From assembly GCA_947372465.1 (NCBI GenBank), contig CANBTT010000008.1, forward strand, positions 1-64,000: a stretch of 64,000 bases of DNA. The letters run 5' to 3'. Of this stretch, positions 52,281-62,093 are shown in pieces. The first letter of the stretch is position 1. Each line of letters starts with the position of its first letter. The notes under the pieces are model-generated. The model ran no database searches, had not been told where the DNA came from, and was given only the letters and a program-made list of their open reading frames with translations. The position numbers were made by a program, and so were the translations under genes. The stretch is from Burkholderiales bacterium (GTDB lineage Bacteria; Pseudomonadota; Gammaproteobacteria; Burkholderiales; Burkholderiaceae_C).

Positions 52281-52904
52281 TTAAGTTCTTCTTGAGTGAA
52301 GGGCCGTTTTGGGTCTGAATGCTTTGCAAAACGCTTCTCGGCATTCCATGTAGGGCCCACCAATGAGGTCGATGCAGTAAGGCACGGCAGCGAAGATGCC
52401 GTGCACCACGGTGTGCCCATTTTCGTCCTTTAGACCGCCCAAGGTCTCTTCGATGGATTTGGGTTGGCCTGGTAGATTGATGATCAAACTGGCGCCTTTG
52501 ATGACTGCAACTTGTCTGGACAAGATCGCCGTTGGCACAAAATGCAGGCTGATTTGGCGCATTTGTTCGCCAAATCCAGGCATTTCTTTGCCTTGAACTG
52601 CCAATGTGGCCTCAGGCGTCACGTCCCTTGGTGCCGGGCCTGTGCCCCCTGTGGTCAAAATCAAATGGCAACCCTCTTTGACCAAGTCCAACAAGCTTGA
52701 TGTGATCAAGGCTTGCTCATCAGGGATGATGCGGGCTTGCCAATCGATGGGGTTCCAAAGGGCTTGGCCCAGCCAATTTTTCAAAGCGGGCAGTCCCTTG
52801 TCTTCGTAAACGCCACTGGCAGCGCGGTCGCTGATGGAGAGCAAACCAATCTTTAAGGCGTCGCATCTGGGGTCAACGGTTGGGGAGGTGTTCATGTTGA
52901 TCAA
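52281..52904 (-). CDS. mog: Molybdopterin adenylyltransferase (MogA/MoaB family)
   Basis: IGLLSISDRAASGVYEDKGLPALKNWL, LILTTGGTGPAPRDVTPEAT, INLPGQPKSIEETLGG. Confidence 0.93.
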   Translation of the reverse strand: MINMNTSPTVDPRCDALKIGLLSISDRAASGVYEDKGLPALKNWLGQALWNPIDWQARIIPDEQALITSSLLDLVKEGCHLILTTGGTGPAPRDVTPEATLAVQGKEMPGFGEQMRQISLHFVPTAILSRQVAVIKGASLIINLPGQPKSIEETLGGLKDENGHTVVHGIFAAVPYCIDLIGGPYMECREAFCKAFRPKTALHSRRT

Positions 52905-52964
52905 GAGGGATGGGGGAGTTCTGAAGGGTGTGGGCTTTGCGAAGGCAAAAGGCTTGAGGGCGAT

Positions 52965-53651
52965 TCAAGGCCTAGGGGGGTCTTCTTCTTCTTTTTCTTC
53001 TTCCAGCGAGAGGCTTTCTTGATGCTTCAGGCTCATGGCGGCTCTGATCCACTGAAAAATTTCTCTGTAAGCGCGAGACTGTCTAGGGGCCAGTCCCATG
53101 GAGGTTTCTTTCTGACCCAGGGGCACGGCGTCTTTTCTGGCTTGTCGAATCAAGGCGCGAAGTTGTTGTGCATCGGTGTCTGCAAAGAGGGCCATCCACT
53201 GCGCAAACGCATCTTGATCGTTGATCAAGCGGTCCCGCCACATCTCCGCTTCGTGCAGGGCTTTGGTCTCTGCGGCAGACCCACCGTGTTGAACCAGAAG
53301 GCTCTCTTTGATGCGCTCAATGTCCTCTTCGGTGAGTTTGCGCATGAGTTTGCCAACGTACTGCATTTGACGGCGTTTGCCCTCAAAGTCGGTGATTTTT
53401 TTCGCTTGCGCCAAGGCGTCCACGAGAGTGCTTGAGAGGTGCCCCAGGTCGAGCAATTTTTGTTTCAGATCGGTTCTGAGGTCCAGCAATTCAACGCCGA
53501 GTTTTTGCCGCTCAGTGCTTTCGCGTTTGAGATCGGTTTTGCTTGCGCTGTCGCTGCCTTTGAGTTCACGTTTATAGGCCAAATCAAGCTCGCTGCCTTC
53601 AGCAACAAACTCTCCTCGAACGTAGTAGCCTTTTTTGGGTTTTCTTGACAT
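52965..53651 (-). CDS. yjgA: DUF615 / YjgA-type ribosome-associated protein
   Basis: MSRKPKKGYYVRGEFVAEGSELDLAYKRELKG, RRQMQYVGKLMRKLTEEDIERIK. Confidence 0.92.
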   Translation of the reverse strand: MSRKPKKGYYVRGEFVAEGSELDLAYKRELKGSDSASKTDLKRESTERQKLGVELLDLRTDLKQKLLDLGHLSSTLVDALAQAKKITDFEGKRRQMQYVGKLMRKLTEEDIERIKESLLVQHGGSAAETKALHEAEMWRDRLINDQDAFAQWMALFADTDAQQLRALIRQARKDAVPLGQKETSMGLAPRQSRAYREIFQWIRAAMSLKHQESLSLEEEKEEEDPPRP

Positions 53652-53712
53652 CTTGGGGTGAATTATCGCCTGCATTGCGAGAAGGTCAAAGGCGACAGTA
53701 TCATATACGTTC

Positions 53713-55104
53713 ATGAAAAAATTAAAAACATCCCAACTTTCCTCCCCCAAAGACGCTTTGACGGGGTTTTCTTATACCAGGGCGCACTTTGAGTCCCTCG
53801 TCGATCATGCTTTGGCCCATGCCCTCAAGCTGGGTGCAAGCGATGCGGGAGCGGAGGCCTCAGAGGGCTGTGGCTTGAGCGTTTCGGTCAGAAAGGGCGC
53901 GCTTGAGACGGTGGAGCGAAACCGAGACAAGGCACTGGGGGTGACGGTGTATTTGGGTGCAAGACGTGGCAACGCCAGCACCTCGGACTTCTCCTTTGCC
54001 GCCATAGAGAGAACTGTGCAAGCGGCCTACGACATTGCGCGCTTCACGGCAAAAGACCCCGCTGCGGGATTACCAGATGCGAGAGACGTCTGCAAAAGTT
54101 ACAAAGATTTGGCGCTGTTTCATCCTTGGCAAATCACAGCACAAGACGCTTGTGCGTTGGCCATCGAGTGCGAGGACGCGGCGTTCAAGACCGACAAGAA
54201 GATCACCAACAGCGAGGGCGCGGCTGTCTCTGCGCAACAAAGCCACTTCTTTAGCAGCCACACCAAAGGGTTCAGAGGCGGTTATGCAAGCTCCAGGCAC
54301 AGCCTGTCTGTGGCCCCCATCGCCGGCAAGGGCGAGCACATGCAAAGGGATGCTTGGTACAGCTCCATGAGGGACCCGCTGTTGTTGGCCTCTCCGCAGT
54401 CGGTTGGACGCTATGCAGCTGAACGCGCTTTAAGCCGCTTGAGATCTCGCAAAATCGCAACCATCGAATGTCCTGTGCTTTTTGAGTCCACCTTGGCTGC
54501 CGGATTGCTGGGGCACTTTGTTCAAGCGGTCAGTGGTGGGGCTTTGTACAGGAAAAGCACCTTCCTATTGGACGCCATGGGTCGACAAGTCTTTCCTCGT
54601 GACATCTATTTGGAGGAGGATCCCTTTGTGATGGGCGGCAAGGGCAGTGCGCCCTTTGATGACGAGGGGGTCAAGACGCATGCAAGACGGGTCGTGGACG
54701 CAGGGCGCGTGCAGGGCTATTTCCTTGGCACCTATTCGGCTCGAAAGCTTGGCATGAGGACCACTGGCAATGCTGGAGGGTCCCACAATTTGGTTTTGAG
54801 CTCCAAGCTCACGCGCGAGCACGATGATTTGAAACGCATGATCGAAAAGTTGGGCACGGGTCTGTTTGTCATCGAATTGATGGGCCAAGGTGTGAACTAC
54901 GTCACCGGTGACTACTCAAGAGGCGCGAGTGGTTTTTGGGTGGAAAAGGGTGAGATTGCCTACCCGGTTCATGAGATCACCATTGCGGGCAATTTGGCCA
55001 AAATGTTCAAGGGCATCAAGGCGGTGGGCGCAGACCGCTACAACCATGGTGCCAAGTCGGTGGGCTCCATTTTGATTGATAAGATGACCGTTGCGGGCAG
55101 CTAG
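53713..55104 (+). CDS. pmbA: Metalloprotease PmbA (TldE)
   Basis: GCGLSVSVRKGALETVERNRDKALGVTVYLGARRGNASTSD, GNAGGSHNLVL, MGQGVNYVTGDYSRGASGFWVEKGEI. Confidence 0.96.
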   Translation: MKKLKTSQLSSPKDALTGFSYTRAHFESLVDHALAHALKLGASDAGAEASEGCGLSVSVRKGALETVERNRDKALGVTVYLGARRGNASTSDFSFAAIERTVQAAYDIARFTAKDPAAGLPDARDVCKSYKDLALFHPWQITAQDACALAIECEDAAFKTDKKITNSEGAAVSAQQSHFFSSHTKGFRGGYASSRHSLSVAPIAGKGEHMQRDAWYSSMRDPLLLASPQSVGRYAAERALSRLRSRKIATIECPVLFESTLAAGLLGHFVQAVSGGALYRKSTFLLDAMGRQVFPRDIYLEEDPFVMGGKGSAPFDDEGVKTHARRVVDAGRVQGYFLGTYSARKLGMRTTGNAGGSHNLVLSSKLTREHDDLKRMIEKLGTGLFVIELMGQGVNYVTGDYSRGASGFWVEKGEIAYPVHEITIAGNLAKMFKGIKAVGADRYNHGAKSVGSILIDKMTVAGS

Positions 55105-55130
55105 GGCCCAAGGCCATGCGGGTTAAAAAT

Positions 55131-55165
55131 GGGGCGCTCAAGCGCGGTGCGCCCCTTGGTCGTTT
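55131..55165. terminator. Stem-loop terminator between convergent pmbA and yqeY
   Basis: GGGGCGC-N11-GCGCCCC followed by TTGGTCGTTTT on plus; ATTTTT follows on minus. Confidence 0.55.
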
Positions 55166-55195
55166 TAAGGCTTAGCGTGAGACTCAGTCTGAGTC

Positions 55196-55642
55196 TCAAG
55201 GGTTGAGGGCGGCTTTGACGGCCAAGGAGACGTGTGACATCTCCGCTTTGCCCGTGAACTCTGTCTTGGCCGCGGCCATGACACGCCCCATGTCAGCGGG
55301 CCCACTCGCGCCCAATTGGGTCACCAAGGCTTGAACGGCCGCGTTCACTTCCTCTTGGCTCATTCTTTTAGGCAAATACACCTCAAGAACCGCCATCTCA
55401 TTGCGCTCGATTTGGGCCAAGTCCTCGCGCTCAGCTTGCTCGTAGGCGCTGATGGAATCTTTTCTTTGTTTGATCAGTTTGTCGATGATGGCAACAATTT
55501 GGATGTCATCCAAGGCGATGCGCTCATCAACTTCCTTTTGTTTCATGGCCGCTTGCAGCAAGCGAATGGTGCCCAAGCGAGTGCTGTCTTTGGCCTTCAT
55601 GGCCGTTTTCATGTCTTCGGTGATGGTTTCTTTGAGGGTCAT
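55196..55642 (-). CDS. GatB/YqeY domain-containing protein
   Basis: MTLKETITEDMKTAMKAKDSTRLGTIRLLQAAMKQKEVDER, YLPKRMSQEEV, GRVMAAAK. Confidence 0.93.
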   Translation of the reverse strand: MTLKETITEDMKTAMKAKDSTRLGTIRLLQAAMKQKEVDERIALDDIQIVAIIDKLIKQRKDSISAYEQAEREDLAQIERNEMAVLEVYLPKRMSQEEVNAAVQALVTQLGASGPADMGRVMAAAKTEFTGKAEMSHVSLAVKAALNP

Positions 55643-55664
55643 TGTGGTCTCCAAGGCTCAATGC

Positions 55665-55702
55665 AAAAAGCTCGTCAAGGGGATGGACCCAGACGAGCTT
55701 TT
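55665..55702 (-). terminator. Rho-independent terminator downstream of rpsU
   Basis: On minus: AAAAGCTCGTC-loop-GACGAGCTTTTT. Confidence 0.7.
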
Positions 55703-55735
55703 AAAGGGAGGGGGGAAGTTGGATTGATCGTTGAA

Positions 55736-55948
55736 TCAATAAAGCTTCTTGGGCAACTGCATGCTGCGCACACGTTTGTAGTGGCGTTTTACTGCGGCTG
55801 CTTTTTTCCTTTTGCGCTCGGCAGTGGGTTTTTCATAAAACTCACGTGCACGAAGGTCGGTCAAAAGACCTAATTTTTCAATAGTGCGCTTGAATCTGCG
55901 CAGTGCCACATCAAAGGGCTCGTTTTCTTTAACGCGAATGGTTGTCAT
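55736..55948 (-). CDS. rpsU: 30S ribosomal protein S21
   Basis: [59 protein letters not shown]. Confidence 0.98.
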
Positions 55949-56070
55949 TGACGGTGAAATTTAATTGTGCTCACAGCGGGTTTCGAAGAAGATCAGACTT
56001 CAAAGCCATATCAGCGGTTATCCCAACTCGAACATTTGTGGCCGTTGGGTTTAGCCAGTAAAGACCACGA

Positions 56071-57312
56071 TTATAGCTTATTTAATTGACTTGCCAAGCC
56101 ATTTGCACATGCAAATGCGCTGGACCACGCCCATTGGAAGTTGTAGCCCCCAAGCCAGCCCGTGATGTCGACGACTTCTCCAATGAAATACAGGCCCGCT
56201 TGTTTGGATTGCATGGTTTGCTGGGACAAGTCCCTGGTGTCGACGCCACCTGCCGTGACCTCCGCTTTTTTATAGCCTTCTGTGGTTTGAGGGTGCAGTT
56301 CCCAGTTTTGCAGGGATTGGGTGATATTTTGAATACTTTTGTTTGATAGATCTGGCATGGACTTGAGCCAATCAGGGTTGTGTTGGCTCCAAGTTTGTGC
56401 GAGTCGGTTGGGCAGTTGGGTGCTCAATTCATTGAGCAGGAGTTTTTTTGATTGTTGTTTTAAAGTCAATAAATACGCCCCAAGGTCCAAATGGGGCAGC
56501 AAATTGATGTGCAGTGCTTGCTCCTCGTGCCAATAAGAGGAGATTTGAAGGGCGGCGGGTCCTGAGAGCCCTTTGTGCGTGAAGAGCAAGTCCTCTTCAA
56601 AGCTGGTTTTTTTCTTGCCTTGCCCAATTTCAATCAACACGGGCAGTGACAAACCCGAGAGACTTGCAAAGGACGACCACGCCTTGGGCTCAAAAACCAG
56701 GGGCACCAAAGCCGGTCGCGTTGGGGTCACGCGAAGGCCGAATTGCTTGGCCAAGCGGTAACCCAAATCGGAGGCACCAATCTGCGGAATCGATAAGCCC
56801 CCAGTGGCGACGACCACAGCTTGACTTTGAATGGGGCCTTGATCGGTGAGTGCTTCGTAGTAAGGCGTGGCCTGGTCGTGGTGATTCAAGTGTTCAAGTT
56901 TGCAAGACTGAAGGATCTGTACGTGTGCGCCGCTCGCGCCTGCCTCGCATTCAGTGCGCAGTGCTTGGATCAAATCCTCAGACGAGCGATCGCAAAAGAG
57001 TTGGCCTTTGTGTTTCTCATGAAAGGGCACGTTCTTGGCGCGCATCCACTGAACGAAATCGTTGGCGCTGTATCTGCTCAGGGCGCTGGTGCAAAAGCGC
57101 GGGTTTTCTGAGATGAAGTGCTTGCTTGGTTGTTGTGGATCGATGTCGATATTGGTGAAGTTGCTGCGCCCGCCCCCAGAGATGCGCACTTTTTCAGCCA
57201 ATTTGCTGGCGTGGTCAATCACGATGACGTTCAAACCCTTTTGTTTCGCAATGCCAGCACAAAACAGGCCTGCCGCTCCCGCGCCAATGATCAAGACATC
57301 GGTTTTAAACAT
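56071..57312 (-). CDS. NAD(P)/FAD-dependent oxidoreductase, HI0933/YhiN family
   Basis: DVLIIGAGAAGLFCAGIAKQKG, KVRISGGGRSNFTN, VATGGLSIPQIGASDLGYRLAKQFG, AGVDTRDL-like C-terminus. Confidence 0.93.
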   Translation of the reverse strand: MFKTDVLIIGAGAAGLFCAGIAKQKGLNVIVIDHASKLAEKVRISGGGRSNFTNIDIDPQQPSKHFISENPRFCTSALSRYSANDFVQWMRAKNVPFHEKHKGQLFCDRSSEDLIQALRTECEAGASGAHVQILQSCKLEHLNHHDQATPYYEALTDQGPIQSQAVVVATGGLSIPQIGASDLGYRLAKQFGLRVTPTRPALVPLVFEPKAWSSFASLSGLSLPVLIEIGQGKKKTSFEEDLLFTHKGLSGPAALQISSYWHEEQALHINLLPHLDLGAYLLTLKQQSKKLLLNELSTQLPNRLAQTWSQHNPDWLKSMPDLSNKSIQNITQSLQNWELHPQTTEGYKKAEVTAGGVDTRDLSQQTMQSKQAGLYFIGEVVDITGWLGGYNFQWAWSSAFACANGLASQLNKL

Positions 57313-57336
57313 GGTGTATCAAGCTTCACATCAGGG

Positions 57337-58251
57337 TCATGGGGCAAGAAAGGCCTCAATTTCTTGGGCCAATGCTTGGGGTTGGTCGTGGTGCACCATG
57401 TGACCGCTTTCTTTGACTTGGGTTTGTCGCAGTTGAGCCACCGCTAGAAGTCTTTCTTGGTACTGATCAAAGGTATACGCCCCCTTCCACCAGCGGTCCA
57501 ATTGTAGGTCACTTGAATGAATGCAAAGGGTAGGGGCCGTGATGCACTTGAAGATTTCTTGCATTTCGTCCAAGCGGTACAAATGTGCGCTGACCACTTT
57601 GTGGGCCGCCCGCGCTTTGAGCCGCCACTCACCGTTTTCGTTCGGGCAAGCCCACTGACTTGCCAACCACTGGGCAAAGTCTTCTTTGAGCCTTGGGTTG
57701 TTCTTCATCAACCGTTTGGCCACATCGGCCAAACTGGCATACGGCTTGAGGGTTAAATTTTGTTGGTCAAAGGCCTTTAATTCATCAAGCCAGCGGCGAA
57801 AGCGTCCTTTCGCCATCGAGGCGCTTGTTGCAGGCATGCCAAAGCCCTCAAGATTGATCAATTTGTGGATTCGCGCTTCTTGAATCCCCGCATACATCAT
57901 GGCCACATTGCCCCCCATGCTGTGACCAAGCACATTGAATGTTTTGCAGCCCAAGCTTGTTTCAAAGTGATCCAATAAAAAATCCAAGTCCCCCAAATAG
58001 TCCGCAAAGACATAGTGATCCACATCGGGTCCTTGGGTGTCGCCAAATCCTCGCCAGTCAGGTGCAATGATGAATCTGCTGGGTTCCAGGGCATCCACCA
58101 AAAACTGGAAAGAGGCAGCCAAATCCATCCAGCCATGAAGGAGCACCAATGGAGGCTGCCCCGTTTGGTGGTGTCCCCAGGTCAGCACGTGGTACTGTTG
58201 TCCTCGGATGTTGAGCTTTAAAGACGAGGGGACGCGTTGAGGTCGGTACAT
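57337..58251 (-). CDS. Alpha/beta hydrolase
   Basis: PLVLLHGWMDLAASFQFLVDAL, APDWRGFGDT, VLGHSMGGNVAMMYAG. Start at MYRPQRVP. Confidence 0.92.
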   Translation of the reverse strand: MYRPQRVPSSLKLNIRGQQYHVLTWGHHQTGQPPLVLLHGWMDLAASFQFLVDALEPSRFIIAPDWRGFGDTQGPDVDHYVFADYLGDLDFLLDHFETSLGCKTFNVLGHSMGGNVAMMYAGIQEARIHKLINLEGFGMPATSASMAKGRFRRWLDELKAFDQQNLTLKPYASLADVAKRLMKNNPRLKEDFAQWLASQWACPNENGEWRLKARAAHKVVSAHLYRLDEMQEIFKCITAPTLCIHSSDLQLDRWWKGAYTFDQYQERLLAVAQLRQTQVKESGHMVHHDQPQALAQEIEAFLAP

Positions 58252-58475
58252 GGTGGGGGCTGTGTTGATGTGCATGGGAATGGGTGGGTGCCAGTGCATT
58301 GTAGTTTGTGCGCGCAAAGCGTTTTGGGCTGAGCGCATCGACCATGCGCTTGATGCCAAGACCTCTCAGAATTGCTCTCATTGGAAGATAAAAATTGGTT
58401 TTGAGCCCCAGGGTTCGGGGGCCTATTTGGGCCTATACTTGCTCAGGCAATCTTACTAAAGGGTGGTTTGAACCG

Positions 58476-59183
58476 ATGGGTGAATTTTTATCTGGTACCG
58501 GTGGTTTTTTCTTGACTTGGGTGTTCATGCTGTTGGTGGCTTATTTGATCGGCTCATTGTCCTTTGCTGTCCTTGTCTCCAAGCTCATGGGACTTGAGGA
58601 TCCAAGAACATTTGGCAGTAAAAATCCTGGCGCAACCAACGTGCTCAGAACCGGCAACAAAAGAGCTGCCGCTTGGACGCTTTTCATGGATGCCTTCAAG
58701 GGTTGGTTGCCTGTTGTGGTGTTCAAATGGTTCTTGGTGGGCTCCTACGGCATTCCCTCTTGGTTTTTCAACGCAAGCGATGTGTCTTCGAGCGTGGTGC
58801 TCGAGCCCATGGTGCTGTGGGGTGCAGGTTTTATTGGCTTGTTCGCCTTTTTAGGCCATTTGTGGCCTGTCTTTTTTGCCTTCAAGGGCGGCAAAGGGGT
58901 GGCCACTGCGGCTGGCGTTTTGGCCGGCTTTGAGCCTTTGTTGGGTTTGGCCACCATGCTTTGCTGGGTGGGTGTGGCCAAGATATGGCGTTACTCCTCT
59001 TTGGCGGCGTTGATTGGGGCCTTGTTCGCTCCGATCTTTTATGCCCTGATGAACAACTGGCTTTGGCAAACGCGCTTGGACGTCTTGGTGTGTTGCATTT
59101 GCATGACCTGTTTATTGCTTTATCGCCACAAAGAAAATCTGCGCAGGTTGGTGCAAGGCCAAGAGAGCAAAATCGGTCAGTGA
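58476..59183 (+). CDS. plsY: Glycerol-3-phosphate acyltransferase PlsY
   Basis: YLIGSLSFAVLVSKLMGLEDPRTFGSKNPGATNVLRTGNKRAA, FKGGKGVATAAGV. Confidence 0.95.
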   Translation: MGEFLSGTGGFFLTWVFMLLVAYLIGSLSFAVLVSKLMGLEDPRTFGSKNPGATNVLRTGNKRAAAWTLFMDAFKGWLPVVVFKWFLVGSYGIPSWFFNASDVSSSVVLEPMVLWGAGFIGLFAFLGHLWPVFFAFKGGKGVATAAGVLAGFEPLLGLATMLCWVGVAKIWRYSSLAALIGALFAPIFYALMNNWLWQTRLDVLVCCICMTCLLLYRHKENLRRLVQGQESKIGQ

Positions 59184-59227
59184 CCCGTCTTTGATCTTCT
59201 CGTACGCTGAGCCCCAAAAGAGCGAGC

Positions 59228-59713
59228 TCAGTCTCTAAAATTATTGAACGTCAAGGGCAGGTCGGTCATTTCTTTTTTGATGACGGCCATTGCACTTTGC
59301 AAATCGTCTCTTTTCGCTCCTGTGACTCTCACCGACTCGCCTTGAATGGCGGCTTGCACTTTGAGTTTGCTGTCTTTGATGAAGCGTTGGAGTTTTTTCG
59401 CGTCTTCAGCTTTGATGCCATCCTTCACGCTCAGGACCACTTTGACTTTGTCGCCGCCCATTTTTTGGGTTTCACCTTTGTCGATAAAGCGCACATCCAC
59501 CTCGCGCTTGGTGAGTTTGCCACGCAAGATGTCTTCGATTTGACTCAATTGAAAGTCGGCGTCACCAATCAAGGTGATCTCTTTGTCCTTGAGCTCGATG
59601 GCCGCTGCTGTGCCCTTGAAATCAAAGCGTGTGCCTATTTCCTTGGCCGTGTTGTCCACAGCATTTTTAACTTCAACCAAATTGGCTTCGCAAACGGTGT
59701 CAAATGAAGGCAT
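59228..59713 (-). CDS. yajQ: YajQ family cyclic di-GMP/nucleotide-binding protein
   Basis: [55 protein letters not shown]. Confidence 0.96.
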   Translation of the reverse strand: MPSFDTVCEANLVEVKNAVDNTAKEIGTRFDFKGTAAAIELKDKEITLIGDADFQLSQIEDILRGKLTKREVDVRFIDKGETQKMGGDKVKVVLSVKDGIKAEDAKKLQRFIKDSKLKVQAAIQGESVRVTGAKRDDLQSAMAVIKKEMTDLPLTFNNFRD

Positions 59714-59768
59714 GTTATTTAATTCTTTCTTTTGAAAATTAGATTCAAGCAATGAGACAATTGTACCC

Positions 59769-60926
59769 ATGGCCATTGAATTCAACCACTCCCTTCAATC
59801 CTATAACAGCTTTGGTATTTTGGCCAGAGCACAAGAGATGCTGCGGGTCACCAACATTGAGGCCTTGCAAGCCCTCGTTCGCACACCCTCCTTCAAGGAC
59901 AGCCCTCGACTGGTTTTAGGAGGCGGGTCCAATTTGGTGTTGACGGGTGACGTGAAAGCCATGGTGCTCAAAGTGGAGCTCATGGGCAAGCGGCTGGTGA
60001 GGGAGGACGAAAGGGGTTACCTGGTTGAGGCCATGGCTGGAGAAAACTGGCATGATTTTGTCACTTGGACCCTTGAGCAGGGTTGGCCTGGTTTGGAGAA
60101 TTTGGCCCTGATTCCTGGCTCGGTGGGCGCCTCTCCTGTACAAAACATCGGTGCCTATGGGGTTGAACTCCAGGACCGCTTCTTTGATTTGGATGCGGTC
60201 GATTTGTCCACAGGGCAACGCTTTCGACTCAATGCTGCGCAGTGTGCGTTTGGGTACCGCGACTCGATTTTTAAACACGGCCCACTCCAGCATCAACGCA
60301 TCCCTGCACTCAGAGACTCGGCCTTGGAGAGGCCGCCTGCACAAAAACCGCCTCTAGCCTTGAGCCTTGAGTCGCAAGCGAAGGGCCCACCCATTGAGTT
60401 GGGGTTGGGCTTGGCCAACCGTGCTTTGATCACGCATGTTCGCTTCTTTCTGCCCAAAAAATGGCAGCCTGTTTTGGACTATCAAGATTTACAAAAAAAG
60501 TGTCTTGAGCATGCCAATCCCACCCCAAGCGCAAAGGAAATCTACGACTGGGTGTGTGACATTCGGCGAGAAAAACTCCCCGACCCCAAAGTCATTGGCA
60601 ACGTTGGCAGCTTCTTTAAGAACCCAACGGTCAGCAGCGAGCAATGCAAAGACATCATCGCACGTGAGCCAAGCGTCGTGCATTACCCCTTGCTTGATGG
60701 ACGGTTTAAGTTGGCCGCTGGGTGGTTGATCGATGCCTGTGGGTGGCGAGGCAAGAGCATTGGCATGGCCGGTGTCTACCCCAAACAAGCGTTGGTGTTG
60801 ATCAACAAAGGTGGGTTTGAGAATCCTTGCACGGGAGGCGAGGTCATGACCTTGGCGCGTGCCATCCAAACGAGTGTGTATGAGCGGTTTGGTATTCTTT
60901 TAGAGCCCGAGCCAACAGTCCTTTGA
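59769..60926 (+). CDS. murB: UDP-N-acetylmuramate dehydrogenase
   Basis: [62 protein letters not shown]. Confidence 0.96.
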   Translation: MAIEFNHSLQSYNSFGILARAQEMLRVTNIEALQALVRTPSFKDSPRLVLGGGSNLVLTGDVKAMVLKVELMGKRLVREDERGYLVEAMAGENWHDFVTWTLEQGWPGLENLALIPGSVGASPVQNIGAYGVELQDRFFDLDAVDLSTGQRFRLNAAQCAFGYRDSIFKHGPLQHQRIPALRDSALERPPAQKPPLALSLESQAKGPPIELGLGLANRALITHVRFFLPKKWQPVLDYQDLQKKCLEHANPTPSAKEIYDWVCDIRREKLPDPKVIGNVGSFFKNPTVSSEQCKDIIAREPSVVHYPLLDGRFKLAAGWLIDACGWRGKSIGMAGVYPKQALVLINKGGFENPCTGGEVMTLARAIQTSVYERFGILLEPEPTVL

Positions 60927-61007
60927 GCTTTTGGGGGGCCCTCTTCATGCGCACAAGCCCCACTTGCGCGGGGGCCGCCGAAGCGGTGTAATATAGAGAC
61001 TCATTCA

Positions 61008-62039
61008 ATGCAAGGGACGTTTGAAAAAATGCAAACCATCAAATCATCTTCACCATTTCACAGCAAGCGTTTGAGCCCTTTGTTGGTGGGTTTGCTCGCT
61101 GGCTTGGCGCTCTCAGCCAGCTTTGACGCTTTCTCTCAAGCCTACCCGAACAAGTCCATCCGGCTTCAAGTGCCTTTTGCCCCAGGTGGGACCACAGACA
61201 TTGTGGCCCGTGTGATTGCTGAGCCCTTGGGTCGAGTGCTTGGACAAAGCGTCGTGGTTGAGAACAAGCCTGGCGGGGGAGGGGTCGTTGGGGCCAATGA
61301 AACCGCCAAAGCCGTGCCCGATGGATACAATTTGGGCGTGGCCACGGTCTCCACCACGGCGGCCAATCCGGCAATCAATCCCAAGATTCCCTACAACCCG
61401 ATGACGGATTTCACCCCCATCATCAACATTGCTGCGACACCCAATGTGATTGCGGTGCACCCCAGTTTCCCGGCCACCGATTACGCGGGCTTCGTTGCAG
61501 AGCTTAAAAAGCATCCTGGCAAGTACTCCTACTCTTCTTCAGGCACGGGTGGCATTGGGCATTTGCAAACGGAGCTCTTTAAAAACCTCTCCGGCACCTT
61601 CATCACCCACATTCCTTACCGAGGAGCGGGACCGGCTTTGAACGACACGGTGGCGGGTCAGGTGCCAATGATTTTTGACAACTTGCCCTCAGCCTTGCCC
61701 TTCATCAAAGAGAACCGACTCGTGGCCATCGTGGTGGCTGCGCCTCAGCGCTTGGCGGTTTTGCCCAATGTGCCGACCTTCAAAGAGGTGGGTTTGGAGC
61801 CTGTGAACCGAATGGCCTACTACGGCATTTATGGGCCCAAAGGACTTCCAAAGGAGGTGGTCGAGCGGATCTCCAATGGTGTTAAAAAGGCTTTGGAAGA
61901 CCCTCAGGTCAGAAAACGCATTGAGGACACGGGGTCCTTGGTTGTGGCCAACACGCCAGAGCAATTTCAAGCCCAAATCAAAGCAGAGTTTGACATTTAC
62001 AAAAAAGTGGTGGACTCCCAAAAGCTGAGCCTTGACTGA
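61008..62039 (+). CDS. Bug/TctC-type substrate-binding protein
   Basis: YPNKSIRLQVPFAPGGTTDIVARVIAEPLG, ENKPGGGGVVGANETAKAVPDGYNL, IPYRGAGPALNDTVAG. Confidence 0.94.
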   Translation: MQGTFEKMQTIKSSSPFHSKRLSPLLVGLLAGLALSASFDAFSQAYPNKSIRLQVPFAPGGTTDIVARVIAEPLGRVLGQSVVVENKPGGGGVVGANETAKAVPDGYNLGVATVSTTAANPAINPKIPYNPMTDFTPIINIAATPNVIAVHPSFPATDYAGFVAELKKHPGKYSYSSSGTGGIGHLQTELFKNLSGTFITHIPYRGAGPALNDTVAGQVPMIFDNLPSALPFIKENRLVAIVVAAPQRLAVLPNVPTFKEVGLEPVNRMAYYGIYGPKGLPKEVVERISNGVKKALEDPQVRKRIEDTGSLVVANTPEQFQAQIKAEFDIYKKVVDSQKLSLD

Positions 62040-62093
62040 GCGTTTTGGCCTCTCAGGTGAGATGCGTGAGCAAATCCGAGCACAAAGGTTTGC

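Noticed and set aside
60935-60985. GC-rich hairpin between murB and the Bug gene (GGCCC...GCGCACAAG-CCCCA-CTTGCGC...GGGGCC)
   Set aside because: Can form a stem but is not followed by a T-run; kept only as a possible structure.
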